NCBI RefSeq assembly: GCF_000003605.2 | Contig: NW_003106355.1 | Location: 1-25,782, forward strand | DNA length: 25,782 nucleotides | Reading direction: 5' to 3' | DNA from: Saccoglossus kowalevskii | Taxonomy: Eukaryota > Hemichordata > Enteropneusta > Harrimaniidae | Shown: piece by piece, positions 20,924 to 25,782 of the stretch | How the letters are laid out: every line of letters begins with the position of its first letter | Numbering within the stretch: position 1 is the first letter of the stretch | Notes under the pieces: generated by a model | Told to the model about the DNA's origin: nothing | The model's database searches: none | Seen by the model: the letters and a program-made list of their open reading frames with translations, nothing else | Made by a program: the position numbers and the translations under genes

Positions 20924-21337
20924 TACCAGTGTCTAGAAATACAGCTGGCTTCACACCAGTGTCTAGGAATACAACTGGCTTTCACACCAGTGTCTAGAAA
21001 TACAGCTGGCTTCACACCAGTGTCTAGGAATACAACTGGCTTTCACACCAGTGTCTAGGAATACAGCTGGCTTTCACACCAGTGTCTAGGAATACAACTG
21101 GCTTTCATACCAGTGTCTAGGAATACAACTGACTTTCATACTAATGTCTAGGAATACAACTGGCTTCACACCAGTGTCTAGGAATACAACTGGCTTTCAC
21201 ACCAGTGTCTAGGAATACAACTGGCTTTCACACCAGTGTCTAGGAATACAGATGGCTTTCACACCAGTGTCTAGGAATACAACTGGCTTTCACACCAGTG
21301 TCTAGGAATACAACTGGCTTTCATACCAGTGTCTAGA
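20924..21337 (+). repeat. 30-mer-rich segment leading into the 1.54-kb block
   Basis: No gene is seen. Alternating GAAATACAGCTGG 30-mers and normal units, then GACTTTCATACTAATG and ACAGATGGC units, match 10530-10870. Compared with the 10.5-11.3 kb region, about ten or more units (those with AGAGTCTAGG and CTTTACACC) are absent before the AAGTGGC unit. This accounts for the change of register between the two regions. Confidence 0.75.
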
Positions 21338-22877
21338 AATACAGCTGGCTTCACACCAGTGTCTAGGAATACAAGTGGCTTTCACACCAGTGTCTAGAAA
21401 TACAACTGACTTTCACACCATTGTCTAGGAATACAACTGGGTTTCACACCAGTGTCTAGGATTACAACTGACTTTCACACTAATGTCTAGGAATACAGCT
21501 GGGTTTCATACCAGTGTCTAGGAATACAACTGGCTTTCACACCAGTGTCTAGGAATACAACTGACTTTCACACTAATGTCTAGGAATACATCTGGCTTTC
21601 ATACCAGTGTCTAGGAATACAGCTGGCCTTCACACCAGTGTCTAGGAATACAACTGGCTTTCATACCAATGTCTAGGAATACAACTGACTTTCACACTAA
21701 TGTCTATGAATACAACTGGTTTTCACACCAGTGTCTAAGAATACAACTAGCTTTCACACCAGTGTCTAGGAATACAACTGGCTTTCACAGCAGTGTCTAA
21801 GAATACAACTGGCTTTCACACCAGTGTCTAGGAATACAACTGGCTTTCACACCAGTTTCTAAAAATGCAACTGGGTTTCACACCAGTGTCTAGGAATACA
21901 ACTGGATTTCACAACAGTGTCCAGCAATACAACTAGGTTTCGCACCAGTGTCTACGAATACAACTGGGTTTCACACCAATGTCTAGGAATACAACTGGGT
22001 TTCACACCAGTGTCTAAAAATACAACTGGGTTTCACAACAGTGCCAAGCAATACAACTGGGTTTCGTACCAGTGTCTAGGAATACAACTGACTTTCACAC
22101 CATTGTCTAGGAATACAACTGCGTTTAACACCAGTGTCTAGGAATACAACTGACTTTCACACTAATGTCTAGGAATACAGCTGGGTTTCATACCAGTGTC
22201 TAGGAATACAACTGGCTTTCACACCAGTGTCTAGGAATACAACTGACTTTCACACTAATATCCAGGAATACAGCTGGCTTTCATACCAGTGTCTAGGAAT
22301 ACAGCTGGCTTCACACCAGTGTCTAGGAATACAACTGGCTTTCACACCAGTGTCTAGGAATACAACTGGCTTTCACACCAGTGTCTAGGAATACAGCTGG
22401 CCTTCACACCAGTGTCTAGGAATACAACTGGCTTTCATACCAATGTCTAGGAATACAACTGACTTTCACACTAATGTATATGAATACAACTGGTTTTCAC
22501 ACCAGTGTCTAAGAATACAACTAGCTTTCACACCAGTGTCTAGGAATACAACTGGCTTTCACACCAGTGTCTAGGAATACAACTGGCTTTCACGCCAATG
22601 TCTAGCAATACAACTAGGACTCGCACCAATGTCTAGCAATACAATTGGGTTTTACACCAGTGTCTAGGAATACAACTGGCTTTCACACTAATGTCTAGGA
22701 ATACAGCTGGGTTTCGTACCAGTGTCTAGGAATACAACTGGCTTTCACACCAGTGTCTAGGAATACAACTGACTTTCACACTAAAGTCCAGGAATACAGC
22801 TGGCTTTCATACCAGTGTCTAGGAATACAGCTGGCTTCACACCAGTGTCTAGGAATACAACTGGCTTTCACACCAGT
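21338..22877 (+). repeat. 1.54-kb near-identical block, copy B (partner 11270-12809)
   Basis: This is the duplicate of 11270-12809 at a constant offset of 10068. Private changes are TGTATATG near 22476 and GTTTCGTACC near 22712. After 22877 this copy continues into another copy of the CACGCC module, whereas the partner enters a GTATC, GTCGAGG cassette. Confidence 0.92.
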
Positions 22878-23180
22878 GTCTAGGAATACAACTGGCTTTC
22901 ACACCAGTGTCTAGGAATACAGCTGGCCTTCACACCAGTGTCTAGGAATACAACTGGCTTTCATACCAATGTCTAGGAATGCAACTGACTTTCACACTAA
23001 TGTCTATGAATACAACTGGTTTTCACACCAGTGTCTAAGAATACAACTAGCTTTCACACCAGTGTCTAGGAATACAACTGGCTTTCACACCAGTGTCTAG
23101 GAATACAACTGGCTTTCACGCCAATGTATAGCAATACAACTAGGACTCGCACCAATGTCTAGCAATACAATTGGGTTTCA
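22869..23180 (+). repeat. CACGCC / AGGACTCGCACC module, truncated extra copy
   Basis: This repeats the module just upstream at an offset of 526 (AGGACTCGCACC at 22616 and 23142; ACAGCTGGCC at 22389 region and 22915 region). Private changes are GAATGCAACTGAC, GTATAGC and a three-base insertion giving CACACCACCAGTG near 23178, directly followed by a switch to a GTCTTGG unit and a CACTAATG, GACC cassette. The insertion sits at the module border. Confidence 0.83.
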
Positions 23181-23693
23181 CACCACCAGTGTCTTGGAAT
23201 ACAACTGGCTTTCACACTAATGTCTAGGAATACAACTGGCTTTCACACTAATGTCTAGGAATACAACTGGGTTTCACACTAATGTCTAGGAATACAACTG
23301 GGTTTCACACCAGTGTCTAGGAATACAACTGACCTTCACACTAATGTCCAGGAATACAACTGGCTTTCATACCAGTGTCAAGGAATACAACTGGCTTTCA
23401 CACCAGTGTCTAGGAATACAACTGGCTTTCATACCAGTGTCTAGGAACACAACTGGCTTTCACACCAGTGTCTAGGTATACAACTGGCTTTCACACCAGT
23501 GCCCATCAATACAACTGGGTTTCACACCAGTGTCTAAGAACACAACTGGCTTTCACACCAGTGTCTAAGAATACAACTGGCTTTCACACCAGTGTCTAGG
23601 AATACAACTGGCTTTCACAGCAGTGTCTAGGAATACAACTGGCTTTCACACCAGTGTCTAAGAATAAAACTGGCTTTCACAGCAGTGTCTAGA
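23181..23693 (+). repeat. Cassette end with GACC, then CCCATC and AATAAAACTGG units
   Basis: No gene is seen. CACTAATG units lead to GACCTTCACACTAATGTCC at 23331, CATACC units follow, then a GTGCCCATC unit (near 23500), GTCTAAG units, AATAAAACTGG and CACAGCAGTG units like those at 14.46-14.65 kb. Confidence 0.75.
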
Positions 23694-24552
23694 AATACAA
23701 CTGGCTTTCACACCAGTGTCTAAGAATACAACTGGCTTTCACACCAGTGCTAAGCAATACAACTGGCTTTCACACCAGTGTCTTGGAACACAACTGGGTT
23801 TCACACCAGTGCTAAGCAATACAATTGGCTTTCACACCAGTGTCTCAGAATGCAACTGGCTTTCACAGCAGTGTCTAGGAATACAACTGGGTTTCACACC
23901 AGTGCTAAGCAATACAACTGGCTTTCACACCAGTGTCTAAGAATACAACTGGCTTTCACAGCAGTGTCTAGGAATACAACTGGATTTCACACCAGTTTCC
24001 AGCAATACAACTATATTTCGCACCAGTGTCTAGGAATACAACTGGGTTTCACACCAGTGCTAAGCAATACAACTGGCTTTCACATCAGTGTCTAGGAATA
24101 CAAATGGCCTTCACACCAGTGTCTAGGAATACAACTGGCTTTCACAGCAGTGTCTAGAAACACAACTGGCTTTCACACCAGTGTCTAGGAATACAACTGG
24201 CTTTCACACCAGTGTCTAGGAATACAACTGGCTTTCACACCAGTGTCTAGGAATACAACTGGCTTTCACACCAGTGTCTAGGAATACAACTGGCTTTTAC
24301 ACCAGTATCTAGGAATACAACTGGCTTTCACACCAGTGTCGAGGAATACAACTGGCTTTCACACCAGTGTCTAAGAATACAACTGGGTTTCACACCAGTG
24401 TCTAGGAATACAACTGGGTTTCACACCAGTGTCTAGGAATACAACTGGCTTTCACACTAATGTCTCGGAATACAACTGGCTTTTACACTAATGTCTAGGA
24501 ATACAACTGGGTTTCACACTAATGTCTAGGAATACAACTGGGTTTCACACCA
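23694..24552 (+). repeat. Mosaic higher-order block: 3.3-kb type then 7.0-kb type
   Basis: The left part follows 3325-3840 at offset 20369 (GTGCTAAGC 30-mers, GTCTCAGAATG, AACTATATTT at 24009). The right part, about 24200-24553, follows 6920-7273 at offset 17280. In the right part it shares both GTCTCGG (24464) and the rare TTTTACACTA (24481) with 7184 and 7201; the 4.1-kb copy has GTCTCGG but TTTCACACTA. It ends where the 7.2-kb copy has GTGCCTAGG and this copy GTATCTAGG. Confidence 0.8.
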
Positions 24553-25392
24553 GTATCTAGGAATACAACTGGCTTTCACACTAATGTCGAGGAATACAAC
24601 TGGCTTTCACACCAGTGTCTAAGAATACAACTGGGTTTCACACCAGTGTCTAGGAATACAACTGGGTTTCACACCAGTGTCTAGGAATACAACTGGCTTT
24701 CACACTAATGTCTAGGAATACAACTGGCTTTCACACTAATGTCTAGGAATACAACTGGGTTTCACACTAATGTCTAGGAATACAACTGGGTTTCACACCA
24801 GTGTCTAGGAATACAACTGGCTTTCACACCAGTGTCTAGGAACACAACTGGCTTTCACACCAGTGTCTAGGAATACAACTGGGTTTCACACCACTGTCAA
24901 TCAATACAACTGGGTTTCACACCAGTGTCCAGCAGTACAACTAGGCTTCGCACCAGTGTCTAGGAATACAACTGGGTTTCACACCAGTGTATAAGAATAC
25001 AACTGGGTTTCACACCAGTGTCTAGGAATACAACTGGCTTTCACACCAGTGTCCAGGAATACAACTTGCTTTCACACCAGTGTCTAAGAATACAACTGGC
25101 TTTCACACCAGTGTCTAGGAATACAACTGGCTTTCACACCAGTGTCTAAGAATACAACTGGCTTTCGTACTAGTGCTAAGCAATACAACTGGCTTTCACA
25201 CCAGTGCTAAGCAATACAACTGGCTTTCACAGCAGTGTCTAGGAATACAACTGGCTTTCACACTAATGTCTAGGAATACAACTGGCTTTCACACTAATGT
25301 CTAGGAATACAACTGGGTTTCACACTAATGTCTAGGAATACAACTGGGTTTCACACCAGTGTCTAGGAATACAACTGACCTTCACACTAATG
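24553..25392 (+). repeat. Array segment: second cassette, then divergent units and a last GACC cassette
   Basis: No gene is seen. A GTATCTAGG, GTCGAGG, GTCTAAG, CACTAATG cassette follows directly on another of the same type. Then come CCACTGTCAATC, GTCCAGCAGTAC with AGGCTTCGCACC (near 24930), GTGTATAAG, ACTTGC and GCTAAGC units, and a final CACTAATG, GGG, GACC run (GACC at 25377). Confidence 0.75.
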
Positions 25393-25782
25393 TCTAGGAA
25401 TACAACTGGCTTTCACAGCAGTGTCGAAGAATACAACTGGCTTTCACACCAGTTTCTAAGAATACAACTGGCTTTCACACTAGTGTCTAGGAATACAACT
25501 GGCTTTCACACCAGTGTCTAAGAATACAACTGGCTTTCACACCAGTGTCTAGGAATACAACTGGCTATCACACTAGCTTCAAGGAATACAACTGGCTTTC
25601 ACACCAGTGTCTAGGAATACAACTGGCTTTCACACCAGTGTCTAGGAATACAACTGGGTTTCACACCACTGTCTAGGAATACAACTTGGTTTCACACCAG
25701 TGTCAAGCAATACAACTGGGTTTCACATCAGTGCCCAGGAATACAACTGGGTTTCACACCAGTGTCCAGCAATACAACTTGA
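25393..25782 (+). repeat. Right-edge block (partner 16098-16487), divergent last units
   Basis: This is the copy of 16098-16487 at offset 9295. The last base shared with the internal copy is 25779; the final three bases (TGA) depart from both the internal copy and the repeat consensus, which would read GGG or GGC. The right limit of the array may therefore be at 25779-25780, but three bases are too few to be sure. Confidence 0.8.

Larger units (their letters stand above)
1..25782 (+). repeat. 31-bp tandem repeat array, about 830 units, head to tail
   Basis: The window is filled end to end by copies of a 31-bp unit; a consensus copy is at 1030-1060 and the next starts at 1061. Each unit carries, in order, GGAATAC, an ACTGG block (unit positions 9-13), CTTTCACA, a CCAGT block (22-26) and GTCTA. 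All units have the same orientation and I found no inversion or unrelated insertion. Frequent substitutions are C14G, G13A, A9G, C20T, C22G, C23T with G25A, T30G, A31C or A31T, G1A and G2A. Length variants are 30-mers (one T lost from CTTT, or GTGCTAAGC in place of GTGTCTAGG) and 32-mers (GTATCCTAGG or GTATTCTAGG). The consensus has 14 G+C in 31 and no CpG. Both strands have a stop in every frame within 93 bp, so the array is non-coding. Calling it eukaryotic minisatellite or satellite DNA is inference from length and higher-order structure. Confidence 0.98.

Noticed and set aside
1-25782. CRISPR array
   Set aside because: The 31-bp period is the whole unit with no unique spacers between repeats; neighbouring units are alike over their full length.
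1-25782. Telomeric repeat or CENP-B-box satellite
   Set aside because: The unit holds no TTAGGG-like motif and no match to the CENP-B box core that I could see.
1-25782. Transposon or retroelement inserted in the array
   Set aside because: Every stretch I read stays in the 31-bp register with at most a few bases gained or lost. There is no target-site duplication, terminal inverted repeat or poly-A tract.
1-25782. Genes on the minus strand
   Set aside because: The reverse complement of each unit contains TAG and TGA, so all three minus frames are closed within about 93 bp throughout.

Overview
The whole 25.8 kb window is one uninterrupted tandem-repeat array (a long minisatellite, or short-unit satellite DNA). 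The unit is 31 bp and about 830 copies lie head to tail, all in the same orientation. A unit matching the consensus is at 1030-1060. Below, unit position 1 is the first G of GGAATAC. The consensus is about 45% G+C (14 of 31) and contains no CpG. I see no protein gene, RNA gene, transposon, CRISPR array, promoter or terminator. The organism cannot be named. An array this long and homogeneous, with higher-order duplications, is typical of a eukaryotic genome (centromeric, subtelomeric or other heterochromatin, or a very large minisatellite). That placement is inference.

The array is not uniform. A limited set of point variants (C14G, G13A, A9G, C20T, C23T with G25A, T30G, G1A, G2A) and a few indel variants (30-mers and 32-mers) occur in fixed orders. 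They form multi-unit cassettes that recur through the window. The most recognisable is a cassette of about 7 units (217 bp) bracketed by two GACCTTCACACTA units. It occurs five times with 7 units, once with 6 and once with 8. Larger blocks of 0.4 to 1.66 kb are duplicated at offsets of about 1.79, 3.5, 7.6, 9.3, 9.5, 10.07, 10.95, 17.3 and 20.4 kb. Copies differ by a few substitutions and by gain or loss of whole units, as expected from unequal exchange, slippage and conversion-like patching.

Layout: 1-800 matches about 11.07-11.75 kb; 1.68-3.35 kb matches 5.23-6.78 kb; 3.33-4.25 kb matches 23.7-24.55 kb; 8.23-9.70 kb is duplicated at 10.02-11.50 kb, with a partial third copy at 18.35-19.05 kb; 11.27-12.81 kb is nearly identical to 21.34-22.88 kb; 16.10-16.48 kb matches the right edge (25.39-25.78 kb). 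Just after that, 16.53 kb resembles the left edge, so 16.49-16.53 kb may be an internal end-to-start junction.

The short open frames in the window (63-105 codons, plus strand) are by-products of the repeat. Because 31 is not a multiple of 3, each frame meets the CTAG-derived stop once per 93 bp, and frames stay open only where variant units lack that stop. I call no CDS.
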